Positions 9,575-29,300 of a stretch of 56,326 nucleotides of DNA are shown here, in pieces. The notes under the pieces are model-generated. The model was not told where the DNA came from and did no database searches. It worked only from the letters and a program-made list of their open reading frames with translations. This DNA is from Streptomyces phaeochromogenes (GTDB lineage: Bacteria; Actinomycetota; Actinomycetes; Streptomycetales; Streptomycetaceae), in assembly GCF_001418655.1 (NCBI RefSeq), contig NZ_LIQZ01000126.1, positions 1 through 56,326 of the forward strand. Direction: 5' to 3'. The translations under genes and the position numbers were made by a program. The first letter of the stretch is position 1; each line of letters opens with the position of its first letter.

Positions 9575-12500
9575 TCAGGAACCGGATTCGCCGAGCGCGA
9601 GCGCGATCAGCGCGTCGCTGTCCAACTCGTCGATGGCGTCCAGGTCATCGATGGCGTCCAGGTCGGTGGCGTCGCTTCCCCCGAGACGCATCGCGGAGCC
9701 CGCCGACTGTCCCGGTACCGCCACCGATCCCGATACCGCCGCAGGGGACGGTGCCGGTACGGGTACCAACGGGGAGGCCGCCGCTTCGTGGGCCTCGGTG
9801 AGGGCGAGCAGTTCGTCGAGCAGGCCCGCTTCCCTCAGGGTGTCCAGGGGCAACGATGTGAGCGCCGCCCTGATCCGTTCCTCGCTCGACGACCGTGCCG
9901 CTTCGCCTCGGGCTTCCAGCAACTGAGCCAGGTGAACGCCCACCGCCTCCGCCGTCGGATGATCGAACACCAGGGTCGGCGGCACCTTCGCTCCCAACGC
10001 CCGGGTCAGCCGAGTCGCCACTTCGACGGCTGTGAGGGAGCTGAAGCCGAGGTCCCTGAATGCCTGGTCGGCCGGTACGGACTCGGGGCCCGAGTGGCCC
10101 AGCACGATGGCCACCTGACGGCGGACGAGGTCCAGCAGCAGTTCCTGACGCTCGGCCGGGCCCGCGGCGGTGAACCGTGCCAAGAGCTCACGTTCGCCGG
10201 CCCTCGTGTCCTCATGCCGCTCACCCACCGCGCCCACGCCCCGCAGGTCGCCGATCAGAGGGCTCGGCCGGAACACGGTGAAGGACCGGGCGAACCGGGG
10301 CAGGTCGAGGTCCGCCACGGCCACACAGGTGTCGCCACGGTCCAGGGCGACGCCAAGAGCTTCCACAGCGCGTTCGGGGGACATGACCCGCAGGCCGCGT
10401 TCCCGGAGGAACTCCTCGCCCTCGCCCTCGCCCATGCCTCCTCCGGCCCACAGGCCCCAGGCGATCGCGGTGGCCGGCCGGCCGTCGGCACGCCGACGTT
10501 CGGCCAGCGCGTCGAGCGCCGCGTTCGCCGCGCCGTACGCGCTCTGCCCGCCGCTGCCCCACACGCCGGCGCCCGACGTGAACAGCACGAAGGCATCCAG
10601 ATCGCGGTCACGGGTGAGCTGATCCAGGTGGTGTGCCCCGGCGACCTTGCCGCCGTACACGTCGGCCATACCGTCGACCCGCAGGGCCAGGAACTCACCC
10701 GAATGCGGAACTCCCGCGGTGTGGAAGACGGCGGTGGGCGGGTGCTCGTCCAACAGCCCGGCCAGCGCCTCACGGTCGGCCACATCACACGCTGCGACTG
10801 TGACCCGGGCACCGAGTCCGCCCAGCTCCGCCACCAACTCGGCTGCCCCGGGCGCCTGTTCCCCACGACGGCTGGTGAGCACCACATGCTCCGCACCGCT
10901 CGCGGCCAGCCACCGCGCCACATGACCACCGAGCGCACCCGTGCCACCGGTCACCAACACCGTCCCACGCGGGGTGTAGGCCGAGCCGCCGCCGGGCGCT
11001 CCCCCGGCGGGTGCGAGCCTGCGCCCGTAGACACCGGAAGCGCGTACGGCCACCTGGTCCTCGGCACCCGCCTCGGACAACACCCAGGCCAGCAGTCGCA
11101 GGCACCTGGCGTCCGGCGCGTCGGGAAGGTCCACCAGGCCTCCCCACAGGGCGGGCAGTTCCAGCGCGATCCCCCGGCCTACGCCCCACGCCTGCGCGCC
11201 GGCCAGGCTCGGCCGTTCTCCTGCCGAGACGGCGACAGCCCGACGCGTGACGGCCCACAGCCGCGCACGGGTACCCGCGTCGGACATTGCCTGTGCCAGC
11301 AGCATCGTGCCGACGGTGGCACGGTCCAGAGCGGGGTGGTCCGGGTGCGGTCGCTCGTCCGTCGCGAGGAGGGAGAGGACGCCGTCCCACTGCCCGTCGA
11401 GCCGTGCGGCAAGCCCCTTACGCCCCAGGACCACCGGGTCGGCCACCATTCGCTCGACGGTGGCGCCGTGGTGGGTGAGTGCGTCGGCGATGTCACCGGC
11501 CGGGCCCGGGTCGATACCTTCCGGGACAACCAGCAGCCAACGCCCGGACAACTGGGGGTTCCCGCCTGCCGAGAGCCCCTTCCACACCACCCGGTAACGC
11601 CACGCCTCACCACCAACGGGCTCGGCATCACGCACGCCACTGTCCAGGCTCCGGGGACTGGACTCCAGCCAGTAGTGGCGGCGTTGGAAGGGGTAGGTGG
11701 GCAGGTTGACGTGGGCTGCGGTGAGGTTGTGCGCGGTGTAGGCGGCTTTCCAGTCGACCGCGACTCCGCGTGCGAATGCTTCGGCCGCGGAGGTCCACCA
11801 GCGGTGCAGGCCGCCTTCGTCACGGCGCAGACTCCCCACCACGACCGTGTCCTCACGGCCCGCCGCATCGGCCAGCTCCTGGATGCCGATGGTCAGTACG
11901 GGGTGGGCACTGGACTCGATGAACACACCGAACCCGTCACGCAGAAGTGCCTCGATGGTGTCGGCGAACCGGACCGGCTGGCGCAGATTCCGATACCAGT
12001 AAGCCCCGTCGGTCACCACCGGCCGGCCCGGCTCGACGGTGGAATGGAACGGAACCGACGGCTCCCGGGCCACCACCGGCGCCAGCAGACCCGCCAACTC
12101 ATCCTCGATGGCCTCCACTTGGGCGGAGTGGGAGGCGTAGTCGACCGGGATACGGCGCGCCCGCACCCCCTCCTCCTCGCACAGCGCGACGAACTCGCCG
12201 ACCGCGTCCGCCTCGCCGGAGACCACGGTGATGGCAGGGCCGTTGACCGCAGCGACACCCAACCGGCCAGCCCAGCCGGACAGACGCTCCTCCACCGCCT
12301 CCACGGGGAGCGCAATCGAGGCCATACCGCCCGCGCCGGCCAGTACCCGGCCGATCACCTGAGACCGCAACGCCACCACCCGCGCACCATCCTCCAGCGA
12401 CAACGCGCCGGCCACGACAGCAGCAGCAATCTCACCCTGCGAATGACCCACCACCGCATCCGGGGTGACACCCGCCGAAGCCCACACCGCAGCCAGTGAC

Positions 12501-14398
12501 ACCATCACCGCCCACGTCACGGGCTGGACCACATCCACCCGCTCGAGACCATCACCGGAGCGCACGACTTCCAGCAGGTCCCACTCCACAAACGGAGCCA
12601 ACGCCGCGGCACACTCGGCCATACGGGCAGCGAACACCGGCGACGACTCCAACAACGCCGCGCCCATACCCGACCACTGCGTCCCCTGACCCGGAAACAC
12701 CAGCACCGTGCGCCCGACCGGACCGGACACACCGGAGACGACCGGCGACCTCAAGCCCTCCAGCAATCCATCGCGGTCGGACGCCACCACCACCGCACGG
12801 TGAGCGAACACCGACCGCTGCGCAGCCGACCACCCCACCTCCGCAACATCCAGCTCGCCGTCCCCGACCAGACGCGACGCCAGACGCCCCAACCCCGCAT
12901 CCAACGCACCCGCCGACACACCCGACACCACCACCGGCACCGGCCTCGCTTCCGACAGCGGCTCAGCACCAGCCTCATCGGGTGCCTGTTCCAGCACCAC
13001 ATGCGCGTTCGTCCCACTCACACCGAACGCCGACACCCCCGCCCGACGCGCCCGCTCCACCACCGGCCACGCCCGCGCCTCCGACAACACCTCCACCCCA
13101 CCGGACGACCAGTCCACCTGCGACGACGCAACCTCCGCATGCAAAGACTTCGGCAGCACACCGTGCCGCATCGCCATCACCATCTTGATCACACCCGCGA
13201 CACCCGCCGCAGCCTGCGCATGACCGATGTTCGACTTCAACGACCCCAACCACAACGGCCGCTCCACCGGCCGGCCCTGCCCGTAGACCGCCAGCAACGC
13301 CTGGGCCTCGATCGGATCTCCCAACCGGGTCCCCGTGCCGTGCGCCTCCACGACGTCCACCTCAGGAGCCGAGATCCGCGCATCCGCCAACGCCCCACGA
13401 ATCACCCGCTCCTGCGACGGACCATGCGGCGCCGTCAAACCATTCGACGCACCGTCCTGATTCACCGCCGAACCCCGCACCACCCCCAACACCCGATGCC
13501 CACGACGCCGCGCATCCGACAACCGCTCCACCACCAACAACCCCACACCCTCGGCCCAACCCGTCCCATCCGCCGCATCCGAGAACGCCTTGCACCGCCC
13601 ATCCACCGCCAACCCACGCTGACGCGAAAACTCCACAAACGTTCCGGGCGACGCCATCACCGTCACACCGCCGGCCAGGGCGAGGTCGCACTCGCCGCGC
13701 CGCAACGCCTGCACGGCCAGATGCAACGCCACCAACGACGACGAACACGCCGTATCCACCGACACCGCAGGACCCTCAAGCCCCAACACATACGAGATCC
13801 GACCCGACGCCACACTTCCCGAGGTGCCGGTGCCGAAGTACCCGCCCATGTCGTCGGCGGCGGTGACGTGACCGCTGCCGTAGTCGTGGTACATCACTCC
13901 CGCGTAGACGCCGGTACGGCTGCCACGCAGGCTGTGGGGGTCAATCCCCGCCCCCTCCAACGCCTCCCACGACGTCTCCAACAACAACCGCTGCTGCGGA
14001 TCCATCGCCACCGCCTCACGCGGCGAAATACCGAAAAACCCCGCATCAAACTCCGCCGCGCCATGCAGAAACCCACCCTCACGGACATACGACTTCCCAG
14101 CCGCACCCGGATCAGGGTCATACAAACCCGCGACATCCCACCCACGGTCCACCGGGAACGGCGACACCGCGTCCGTCCCCGCCACCACCAGGTCCCACAG
14201 GTCCTCCGGGGAAGCCACCCCACCCGGGAAACGACACCCCATACCCACAATCGCGATCGGCTCGGTGACCCGCTCCTCGGCCTCTCGCAGCCTCTCCTGG
14301 GTTTCGTGGAGTTCCGCCATGGCGCGGCGCAGGTATTCGCGCAGCTTCGCCTCGGGGTCGGTGGGACCGTTCGCGGAGTCGGAGTCGTTCGTGGACAC
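9575..14398 (-). CDS. Type I PKS, single module (KS-AT-KR-ACP), methylmalonyl
   Basis: 1607 aa. N-terminal coiled coil ([19 protein letters not shown]), KS (about 46-470; TACSSS near 217), AT (GHSQG near 653 and YASH near 756, the methylmalonyl signature), KR (about 1143-1330; no LDD, W at -8 from Tyr, A-type, catalytic Ser and Tyr present), ACP (GFSSL near 1452) and an acidic C-terminal docking tail containing [18 protein letters not shown]. Domain content equals a TylGIV-type module 6 that sets the C4 methyl and the C5 hydroxyl bearing the amino sugar. In tylosin-type systems a bimodular protein stands between this and the preceding DH-KR module; here the preceding gene ends only 65 bp upstream. 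Its KS-AT-linker DNA is nearly identical to module 1 (see repeats), so a hybrid origin is possible. GTG 14398 has AGGAGA upstream. Confidence 0.95.
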   Translation of the reverse strand: MSTNDSDSANGPTDPEAKLREYLRRAMAELHETQERLREAEERVTEPIAIVGMGCRFPGGVASPEDLWDLVVAGTDAVSPFPVDRGWDVAGLYDPDPGAAGKSYVREGGFLHGAAEFDAGFFGISPREAVAMDPQQRLLLETSWEALEGAGIDPHSLRGSRTGVYAGVMYHDYGSGHVTAADDMGGYFGTGTSGSVASGRISYVLGLEGPAVSVDTACSSSLVALHLAVQALRRGECDLALAGGVTVMASPGTFVEFSRQRGLAVDGRCKAFSDAADGTGWAEGVGLLVVERLSDARRRGHRVLGVVRGSAVNQDGASNGLTAPHGPSQERVIRGALADARISAPEVDVVEAHGTGTRLGDPIEAQALLAVYGQGRPVERPLWLGSLKSNIGHAQAAAGVAGVIKMVMAMRHGVLPKSLHAEVASSQVDWSSGGVEVLSEARAWPVVERARRAGVSAFGVSGTNAHVVLEQAPDEAGAEPLSEARPVPVVVSGVSAGALDAGLGRLASRLVGDGELDVAEVGWSAAQRSVFAHRAVVVASDRDGLLEGLRSPVVSGVSGPVGRTVLVFPGQGTQWSGMGAALLESSPVFAARMAECAAALAPFVEWDLLEVVRSGDGLERVDVVQPVTWAVMVSLAAVWASAGVTPDAVVGHSQGEIAAAVVAGALSLEDGARVVALRSQVIGRVLAGAGGMASIALPVEAVEERLSGWAGRLGVAAVNGPAITVVSGEADAVGEFVALCEEEGVRARRIPVDYASHSAQVEAIEDELAGLLAPVVAREPSVPFHSTVEPGRPVVTDGAYWYRNLRQPVRFADTIEALLRDGFGVFIESSAHPVLTIGIQELADAAGREDTVVVGSLRRDEGGLHRWWTSAAEAFARGVAVDWKAAYTAHNLTAAHVNLPTYPFQRRHYWLESSPRSLDSGVRDAEPVGGEAWRYRVVWKGLSAGGNPQLSGRWLLVVPEGIDPGPAGDIADALTHHGATVERMVADPVVLGRKGLAARLDGQWDGVLSLLATDERPHPDHPALDRATVGTMLLAQAMSDAGTRARLWAVTRRAVAVSAGERPSLAGAQAWGVGRGIALELPALWGGLVDLPDAPDARCLRLLAWVLSEAGAEDQVAVRASGVYGRRLAPAGGAPGGGSAYTPRGTVLVTGGTGALGGHVARWLAASGAEHVVLTSRRGEQAPGAAELVAELGGLGARVTVAACDVADREALAGLLDEHPPTAVFHTAGVPHSGEFLALRVDGMADVYGGKVAGAHHLDQLTRDRDLDAFVLFTSGAGVWGSGGQSAYGAANAALDALAERRRADGRPATAIAWGLWAGGGMGEGEGEEFLRERGLRVMSPERAVEALGVALDRGDTCVAVADLDLPRFARSFTVFRPSPLIGDLRGVGAVGERHEDTRAGERELLARFTAAGPAERQELLLDLVRRQVAIVLGHSGPESVPADQAFRDLGFSSLTAVEVATRLTRALGAKVPPTLVFDHPTAEAVGVHLAQLLEARGEAARSSSEERIRAALTSLPLDTLREAGLLDELLALTEAHEAAASPLVPVPAPSPAAVSGSVAVPGQSAGSAMRLGGSDATDLDAIDDLDAIDELDSDALIALALGESGS
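10720..14255 (-). repeat. KS-AT repeat block, copy in the 9575-14398 PKS gene
   Basis: Long stretches here are almost the same, base for base, as module 1 of the loading PKS. The strongest parts are 11500-14255 (post-AT linker, AT and KS) against about 27690-30515, and the first half of the KR, 10720-10975, against about 26930-27180. The DNA between (KR structural half) differs. Inside the KS and AT the plus strand is strikingly C+A rich (coding strand uses TTG, GTT, GTG, GGG codons), unlike the KS-AT of the genes at 3688-9462 and 14464-20370. This indicates recent duplication or gene conversion between modules. Confidence 0.85.
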
Positions 14399-14463
14399 AG
14401 CTCTCCTGAGAAGGTGTCGAGTGCGGTCGTCGTCGCCTCAGGCCGAGAACATCGGCCGGGTGG

Positions 14464-20366
<5,903 letters not shown>

Positions 20367-20370
<4 letters not shown>

Positions 20371-23300
20371 AGTTGCTCCTCGATGAAGGCGAAGAGGTCG
20401 TCATCGCTGGCGGAGTTGAGCCGCTCCTCGACCGCGGCCCGGGAACCAGCAGGGTCTCCGGCGGACCCACCGGCCGGCCCCGCCGGTTCCGCGCCGGTGG
20501 CACCGACCGCCGTGAGCGCCTCCTGCAGATGCATACGGACCACGTCTCGCCTGCTGTCGTCCGCGTCCATTCCGGCCACGGCGGTCAGCAGGGCCTCCAG
20601 GCTCATCAGGGCGGCGGCACCCGCGTCCTCGGGTCCCGCGTCGAGGCCCAGTTCCGCGCCGATGTGCTCCGCGACGGCCTGGGGCGTCGGGTGGTCGAAC
20701 ACGACGGTCGCGGGGAACCGCAGTCCGGTGGCGGCGTTCAGCCGGTTCCGCAGTTCCACGGACATGAGCGAGTCGAACCCGCTCTCCCGGAAGGGGCGCC
20801 CGGGTTCCACCGCGTCGGGACCGGAGGAGCCGAGGACCTTCGCCACCTGGGTCCTGACCAGAGTGAGCAGTTCACGACCGCGAGCCGGTTCGGCCAGGGC
20901 CGCCAGCCGCTCGGCGAGTTCCCGAGGCGGCAGGGCCGACGAGGCACCAGCGGCTTCGGTGGCCGACACCTCGTTCCGCGCCGTCGGCCCATGCCTGTCC
21001 GTTCGCCGCACCACGGCCGCCGGTACCAGTGCCCGCAGCAGTACGGGAACGGCGTCAGGACCGCTCGCGGCCCGCTCCCTGCCCAGCGCGGCCGAATCCA
21101 GCCTCATCGGTACGAGGAGGGCGTGGTCCGGTGCCAGAGCGAGGGCGCGGTCGAAGAGGGCGAGCCCCTGTTCGTTCGTCATCGGTGCGATGCCCGAGCG
21201 CCTCATGCGCCGCAGATCCCGCTCGGCGAGGTGCTCCGTCATCCCGCTGGCCTCACCCCACAGGCCCCACGCGAGGGACAACGCCGGCAGTCCAGCGGCA
21301 CGACGATGGTGCGCCAACGCGTCGACGAACGTGTTCGCGGCGGCATAGTTTCCCTGTCCCGGCCTGCCTAGGAGACCCGCCGCCCCGGAGAACAGCGCGA
21401 ACACCGCCAACTGCCGGTCCGCGGTGAGTTCGTGCAAATAAATCGCGGCGTCGGCCTTGGAACGCAGTACTGCATCGATTCGCCCCGGGTCGAGCGCCGT
21501 GACCGCGCCGTCGTCGAGAACGCCGGCCGCGTGCACCACGCCGGTGAGCGGACGCGTGGCCGGTATGCCCGAGAGCGCCGAGAGCAGCGCGCCGCGGTCA
21601 CCCGCGTCGCAGGCGACGATTTCCGGCTCGGCGCCCCGCTCACGCAACTCCGCCAACAACTCGCGTGCTCCCGGTGCGTCAGGACCGCTGCGGCTCAGCA
21701 GGAGCAGATGACGTACGCCGTGATGCTCCACCAGATGCCGTGCGAGCAGCCTGCCCAGCGTGCCCGTCGCCCCGGTGACCAGCACGGTGCCGTCACCGAG
21801 GCGAGGACTGCCGACCGCTCCGCCGGGCTCGCCGTCGGGCGTGTGCACGCGCGCGAGCGACGGCACGTACATCGCGCCGCCACGGACCGCCAGCTGGGGC
21901 GTCTCCTCGGAGATCATGCTCAGGGCGGCCGGGAGCGCCGCCACCGAGGCCACGTCCACGTCCATGTCGACGAGTCCGAAGCGCCCGGGATGCTCGGACT
22001 GTGCCGACCGCAGCAGCCCCCACAGGCCCGAGCCGGGCAGATCCGTCACATCCTCGTCCGCACCGACCGCAACCGCGCGCCCGGTCAGTACGACGAGTCG
22101 TACGTCCGCGAACCGCGCGTCGGCGAGCCACTCCTGGACGAACGCCAGCCCCTCGTACAGCGCCTCCCGAAGCCCTTCGGCAAGAGGCTGCCGCGCCCGC
22201 GCCCCGGGCGCCTGCCCGAAGGAGACCACAACCGTCTCCGGTGCGGGGCCGCCTGCGTCGAGCGCCTGACGGAGGTCGTCCAGGTTCGGATACACGGTGC
22301 ACTCCGCACCGCCACCAGCGCCCGCCACCTGCCCGGAGACCTCGGCCGGACCGAAACGGTCGTCGCTCCCGATCAGCGCCCAGCGGCCCGGCGCGCCGCC
22401 AGACGACGGCTCACTGGCGCGCCAGGCGACCTCATAGAGGGGAGCCGCAGCCGTGGAGCTTCCCAGGAGGGCGGCCAGCCGGACACGTTCGATGGGACGC
22501 ATGGCCAGCGCTTCGAGGGAGAAGACCGGATTGCCCGCGAGATCCACCGCCTGGCACGACAGCGCTCCGTCGTCGTCCAGAGCCAGCCGGACGCGCACGG
22601 TGTCAGCACCCGACGTGTGCACGGCGATGCCACGCCAGGCGAACGGCAACAGCATGCTGTCCGCAGGTACGTCGAACAGGCCGCCCGCGATCCACGGCTG
22701 AAGCGCGGCGTCCAGAAGCGCGGGATGCACTGCGTAGTGGGCAGCGTCGGCAGCCACGCGAGCGGGGAGCCGCACCTCCGCGAAGACCTCCCCCTCGCGG
22801 TACCAGACTGCCTCCATACCGGCGAACACGTCGCCGTACTCGTACCCGAGTGCCGAGAACCGGTCGTACAGCACCGCCGGCTCCACCTCCACGGCGTCCG
22901 TGGGCGGCCATTCCGCGCTGTCCCATGCCACGTGAGCGGATTGCGGCTTCGGCGGGCACACCGGGTTGAGCACGCCGACCGCGTGCCGCGTCCAGGGAAC
23001 CTCGTCCGTTTCCACTCCGAGGCCGCCGATACCGGCGGCAGCCAGACGGTCGTCCGGCCGCGCGTATACGGAGAGGTGACGCCGACCCGAGTCGTCGGCA
23101 TCCCCGACGCGCACCTGGACGTGCACCCCACCGCGCTCAGGCAGGACCAGCGGAGCCCGCACCTCCAGCTCCTCGACCGCAGCGCATCCGGCTACCGAGG
23201 CGGCGTGCAGGGCGAGTTCGACAAAGGCGGTGCCCGGCAGCAGTGCGGTGCCCAGAACCGCGTGGTCGGTCATCCACGCGTGCGCCGCGAGCGAGAGCCG

Positions 23301-26300
23301 CCCCGCGAGCAGCAACTCACCGGAGTCGGCCAGTTGAAGGGCACCGCCGACAAGCGGATGCTCCTGCCAAGTCATGCCGAACCGTGCGGCCGCGACGTCA
23401 CCGACACCGGCGGGAGAGGTCTCGGCCCAGTAGTGGTGGCGTTGGAAGGGGTAGGTGGGCAGGTCGACGTGGGCTGTGGTGAGGTTGTGCGCGGTGTAGG
23501 CGGCTTTCCAGTCGACCGCCACACCACGTACGAATGCATCGGCCGCCGAGGTCCACCAGCGGTGCAGGCCGCCCTCGTCACGGCGCAGACTCCCCACCAC
23601 GACCGTGTCCTCACGGCCCGCCGCATCGGCCAGCTCCTGGATGCCGATGGTCAGTACGGGGTGGGCGCTGGACTCGATGAACACACCGAACCCGTCATGC
23701 AGAAGTGCCTCGATGGTGTCGGCGAACCGGACCGGCTGGCGCAGATTCCGGTACCAGTAGTCCGCGTCCGTGCGCGCCTCACGGCCCGGCTCGACAGTGG
23801 AATAGAACGGAACCGACGGCTCCCGGGCCACCACCGGCGCCAACAGACCCGCCAACTCGTCCTCGATGGCCTCCACTTGGGCGGAGTGGGAGGCGTAGTC
23901 CACCGGGATACGGCGTGCCCGCACCCCCTCCTCCTCGCACAGTGTGACGAACTCGCCGACCGCTTCCGCCTCGCCGGAGACCACGGTGATGGCTGGGCCG
24001 TTGACCGCAGCGACACCCAAACGGCCAGCCCAGCCGGACAGACGCTCCTCCACAGCCTCCACTGGGAGCGCAATCGACGCCATGCCGCCCGCGCCCGCCA
24101 GCATCCGGCCGATCACCTGCGACCGCAACGCCACCACCCGCGCACCATCACCCAACGACAACGCGCCGGCCACGACCGCAGCAGCAATCTCACCCTGCGA
24201 ATGACCCACCACCGCGTCAGGCGTGACACCCGCCGAAGCCCACACCGCAGCCAGTGACACCATCACCGCCCACGTCACCGGCTGGACCACATCCACCCGC
24301 TCCAGACCATCACCGGAACGCACCACCTCCAGCAGATCCCACTCCACAAACGGAGCCAGAGCCGCTGCACACTCGGCCATACGCGCAGCGAACACCGGCG
24401 AGTCCTCCAACAAGGCCGCGCCCATACCTGCCCACTGCGTTCCCTGACCCGGAAACACCAACACCGTGCGCCCCACCGGCCCGGCCACACCGGAGACAAC
24501 CGGCGACCTCAAACCCTCCAACAGGCCGTCGCGGTCAGATGCCACCACCACCGCCCGGTGAGCGAACACCGACCGCTGCGCAGCCGACCACCCCACCTCA
24601 CCAACACCCAGCCCGGCGTCCCCGACCAGACGCGACGCAAGCCGCCCCAGCCCTGCATCCAACGCACCCGCCGACGCACCCGACACCACCACCGGAACCG
24701 GAACATCAGACCGTGCCGGGACTGGGTTCGCGGCGGAGTCAGTCAACGTCTCCGGATCGTCCAACGGCGCCTGTTCCAGCACCACATGAGCATTGGTCCC
24801 ACTCACACCGAACGCAGATACCCCCGCCCGGCGCGCCCGCTCCACCACCGGCCACGCCCGCGCCTCCGACAACACCTCCACCCCACCGGCCGACCAGTCC
24901 ACCTGCGACGACGCAACCTCCGCATGCAGGGACTTCGGCAGCACACCGTGCCGCATCGCCATCACCATCTTGATCACACCCGCAACACCCGCCGCAGCCT
25001 GCGCATGACCGATGTTCGACTTCAACGACCCCAGCCACAAAGGCCGCTCCACCGGCCGGTCCTGCCCGTAGACCGCAAGCAACGCCTGGGCCTCGATCGG
25101 ATCCCCCAACCGGGTCCCCGTCCCATGCGCCTCCACCACATCCACCTCAGCAGCAGACACACGCGCATCCCCCAACGCCCCACGAATCACCCGCTCCTGC
25201 GACGGACCATGCGGCGCCGTCAAACCATTGGACGCACCGTCCTGATTCACCGCCGAACCCCGCACCACCCCCAACACCCGATGCCCACGACGCCGCGCAT
25301 CCGACAACCGCTCCACCACCAACAACCCCACACCTTCAGCGGGGCCGAATCCGTCCGCCGCGTCCGAGAACGCCTTGCACCGGCCGTCCGGGGCGACACC
25401 TCGTTGGCGCGAGAACTGCACGAAGACCGTTGGAGTCGCCATCACGGTGACGCCGCCGGCCAGGGCGAGGTCGCACTCGCCGCGCCGCAACGCCTGCACG
25501 GCCAGATGCAACGCCACCAACGACGACGAACACGCCGTATCCACCGACACCGCAGGACCCTCAAGCCCCAACACATACGAAATCCGACCCGACGCCACAC
25601 TCGCCGACTTGCCGGTCAGCAGGTAGCCCTCGTGTTCCTCGGAAGCCTCGTGCAGGCGGGCTGCGTACTCCTGGTGGGTGAGCCCCGCGTAGACGCCGGT
25701 GCGGCTGCCACGCAGGCTGTGGGGGTCGATCCCCGCCCCCTCCAACGCCTCCCACGACGTCTCCAACAACAACCGCTGCTGCGGATCCATCGCCACCGCC
25801 TCACGCGGCGAAATACCAAAAAACCCCGCATCAAACTCCCCCGCCCCATGCAAGAACCCACCCTCACGCGCGTACGTCTTGCCAGGTGTGCCGGGCTCCG
25901 GGGAGTAGATCGCGTCGAAGTCCCAGCCACGGTCCGTGGGAGGTGCTCCGATGACGTCCCTTTCCCCCAGCACCAGTTCCCACAGCGCTTCGGGGCTGTC
26001 GACGTCGCCCGGGAACCGGCAGGCCATGCCGACGATCGCGATCAGTTCGTCGTCCTTGGCGGCCTCGAACACCTCGGGGAGGTGCCCGGCCGACTTGGAT
26101 TCCCCGTCGCCCGCAAACCTGGAGAGGATGAACCCGGCGAGGGCCGAGGGGCTCGGGTAGTCGAAGGCGATGGTCGTGGGAAGGGACAACCCGGTGGTGG
26201 CGTTGACGCGATTTCGCAGCTCCAGCGCGGTGAGCGAGTCGAAGCCGACCTCCTTGAAGGCCCGACCCGGACCGATGGCGTCCGTGGTGCTGTGCCGCAG

Positions 26301-29300
26301 TACCGCCGCGGCCTCGCCCCGGATCAACTCGACGAGCCGGTGGAGACGCTCGGCCTCGGTGCGGCCGTCCAGGAGCTCAGCCAGTCCGGCGGCGCCGGGT
26401 TCGGCCACGCGCTGCCGGAGGGCCGCATCCAGCGCCTCGCGCGCCTCCGGCACTGTCGAGAAAAGGGGTGTCGGCCGTACCGCGTCGGTGTTCGGCGCGA
26501 ACCGCTCCCAGTCGACGGCGGCGACGGTCACACAGGTGTCGTCCCTGTCCAGCGCCTGCTGCAGCGCTTCGATGGCGTGTACGGGGTCCATGGCGTCGAT
26601 ACCGCGTCGGACGAGGCCCTCCTCGCCGGCTCCTTCCGCCATTCCACCGCCGGCCCACAGGCCCCAGGCGATCGACGTGCCGTACCGTCCGTCGGCGCGC
26701 CGGCGCTCGGCCAGCGCGTCGAGGGCGGCGTTGGCGGCGGCGTAGGCGGCCTGACCTCCGTTGCCCCACACGCCCGCGATCGAGGAGAACAGTACGAACG
26801 CGTTCAGGTCCCGGTCAGCGGTCAGCTCGTGCAGCAACTCGGCGGCATCCGCCTTGGGACGGCTGGCGGCAGCGAGGCTCTCGGCCGACAGGCCGTCGAT
26901 CACTCCATCGTCGAGTACGCCCGCGGTGTGGAAGACGGCCGTGGGCGGATGCTCGTCCAGCAGATCGGCCAGTGCCTCACGGTCGGCCACGTCGCACGCC
27001 GCGACAGTGGCCCGGGCACCGAGTCCGCCCAACTCCGCCACCAACTCGGCCACACCCGGAGCCTGTTCCCCACGACGGCTGGTGAGCACCACATGCTCCG
27101 CACCGCTCGCGGCCAGCCACCGCGCCACATGACCACCGAGCGCACCCGTGCCACCTGTCACCAACACCGTCCCACGCGGCCGCCAATGCGTGCGGGTCGA
27201 GCCCTGTGCGCGTACGACCCGACGCCCGTACGCTCCAGCGTTCCGGATCGCCAGCTCGTCCTCGGTGCCGTCGGCGTTCCCGGCCCCTCCGAGAACGGCT
27301 GCCATACGGCCCAGGACGCGCCGGTCCGTCGAAGTCGAGGGCAGATCGATCAAGCCGCCCCAGATCTCGGGGAGTTCAAGGGCCGCGACTCGGCCGAGCC
27401 CCCAGACCCGGGCGCCCGCGTCGTCGGGAACTTCACCCGGCAAGGCAGCTACAGCCCCCTGGGTCAGGGCCCATACCCGGCCGCCCAGACCCACGTCCTT
27501 CACCGCCTGGACAAGGGAGACGGACGCCGCCACGGAGGAAGGCGAGTGCGATAGCCCGAGCAGTGACAGCACGCCCTCGACAGGCGGTGCCTCGCCGTCC
27601 GTACGCCGTCCCGTGAACAGCTCCGCGAAGTGGGCACGGTCGGCACTCAGCGGCACGGCTATGCCTTCGACGGTGGCGCCCTGGTGGGTGAGTGCGTCGC
27701 TGATGTCGCCGACCAAGTCCGGGTCGACACCTTCCGGAACGACCAGCAGCCAACGCCCTGACAACCGGGGGTTCCCGTCAGCCGAGAGCCCCTTCCAGAC
27801 CACCCGGTAACGCCACGCCTCACCACCAGCAGACTCGGCGTCACGCAGGCCGTGGTGCAGGCTCCGAGGGCTGGACTCCAGCCAGTAATGCCGGCGTTGG
27901 AAGGGGTAGGTGGGCAGGTCGACGCGGGCCGCGGTGATGTTGTGCGCGGTGTAGGCGGCCTTCCAGTCGACGGCCACCCCTCGTACGAATGCCTCCGCTG
28001 CTGAGGTCCACCAGCGGTACAGACCGCCTTCGTCGCGGCGCAGGCTGCCGACCACGACGGTGTCCTCGCGGCCCGACCGGTCGGCCAGCTCCTGGATACC
28101 GATCGTCAGGACCGGGTGGGCGCTGGACTCGACGAACACACCGAACCCGTCCGACAAGAGCGCCTCGATGGTGTCGGCGAACCGGACCGGCTGACGCAGA
28201 TTGCGATACCAGTAGGCCCCGTCCGTGCGCGCCTCACGGCCCGGCTCGACAGTGGAGTAGAACGGCGTGTGGGGTTCCCGGGCGACTACCGGGGCCAGCA
28301 GATCCGTCAACTCTGTCTTGATGGCTTCTACTTGGGCGGAGTGAGAGGCGTAGTCGACCGGGATACGGCGCGCCCGCACACCCTCCCTCTCGCACTGTGC
28401 GACGAACTCGCCGACCGCCTCCGCCTCACCCGACACCACCGTGATCGCTGGCCCGTTGACCGCCGCCACACCCAACCGGCCCGCCCAGCCGGACAGACGC
28501 TCTTCCACCGCCTCCACGGGGAGCGGGATCGAGGCCATACCGCCCGCGCCGGCCAGTACCCGGCCGATCACCTGCGACCGCAACGCCACCACCCGCGCAC
28601 CATCCTGCAACGACAGCGCGCCCGCGACGACCGCAGCGGCAATCTCACCCTGCGAATGGCCGACCACCGCATCAGGCACCACGCCCGCCGAGGCCCACAC
28701 TTGCGCCAGTGACACCATCACCGCCCATGTGACCGGCTGGACCACATCCACCCGCTCCAGACCATCGCCGGAGCGCACGACGTCCAGCAGGTCCCACTCC
28801 ACAAATGGCGCCAAAGCCGCAGCACACTCCGCCATCCGGGCAGCAAACACGGGCGACGACTCCAGCAAAGCAGCGCCCATGCCCGCCCACTGCGTCCCCT
28901 GACCCGGGAACACCAGCACCGTGCGCCCGACCGGCCCGGCCACCCCCGAAACCACCGGGGACTTCAAACCCTCCAGCAGGCCCTCACGGTCGGATGCCAC
29001 CACCACAGCCCGGTGAGCGAACACCGACCGCTGCGCCGCCGACCACCCCACCTCACCAACACCCAGCCCCGCGTCCCCGACCAGACGCGAAGACAGGCGC
29101 CCCAACCCCGCGTCCAAGGCCCCAGCCGACACACCCGACACCACCACCGGCACCGGCACCGGCACCGGAGACAGTGCCGAAACTGACACCCGCTCCGCCT
29201 CCACCTCCACCTCCACGGCGAGAGCCGGGGCTTCCTCCAGCACCACATGTGCATTGGTCCCGCTCACACCAAAGGCGGACACCCCAGCCCGCCGGGCACG

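Noticed and set aside
9332..12499. Very long open frame on the plus strand opposite the PKS genes
   Set aside because: Antisense frames stay open because of the high GC content and third-position bias. The translation has no recognisable domain and the real PKS frame on the other strand is unequivocal. The same applies to other long frames opposite real genes (for example 37476-39593 minus and 21432-24257 plus).
26640..27180. Module 1 KR as A-type because a Trp stands eight residues before the catalytic Tyr
   Set aside because: It also has the LDD motif (HTAGVLDDG), which normally decides for B-type; I kept B-type.
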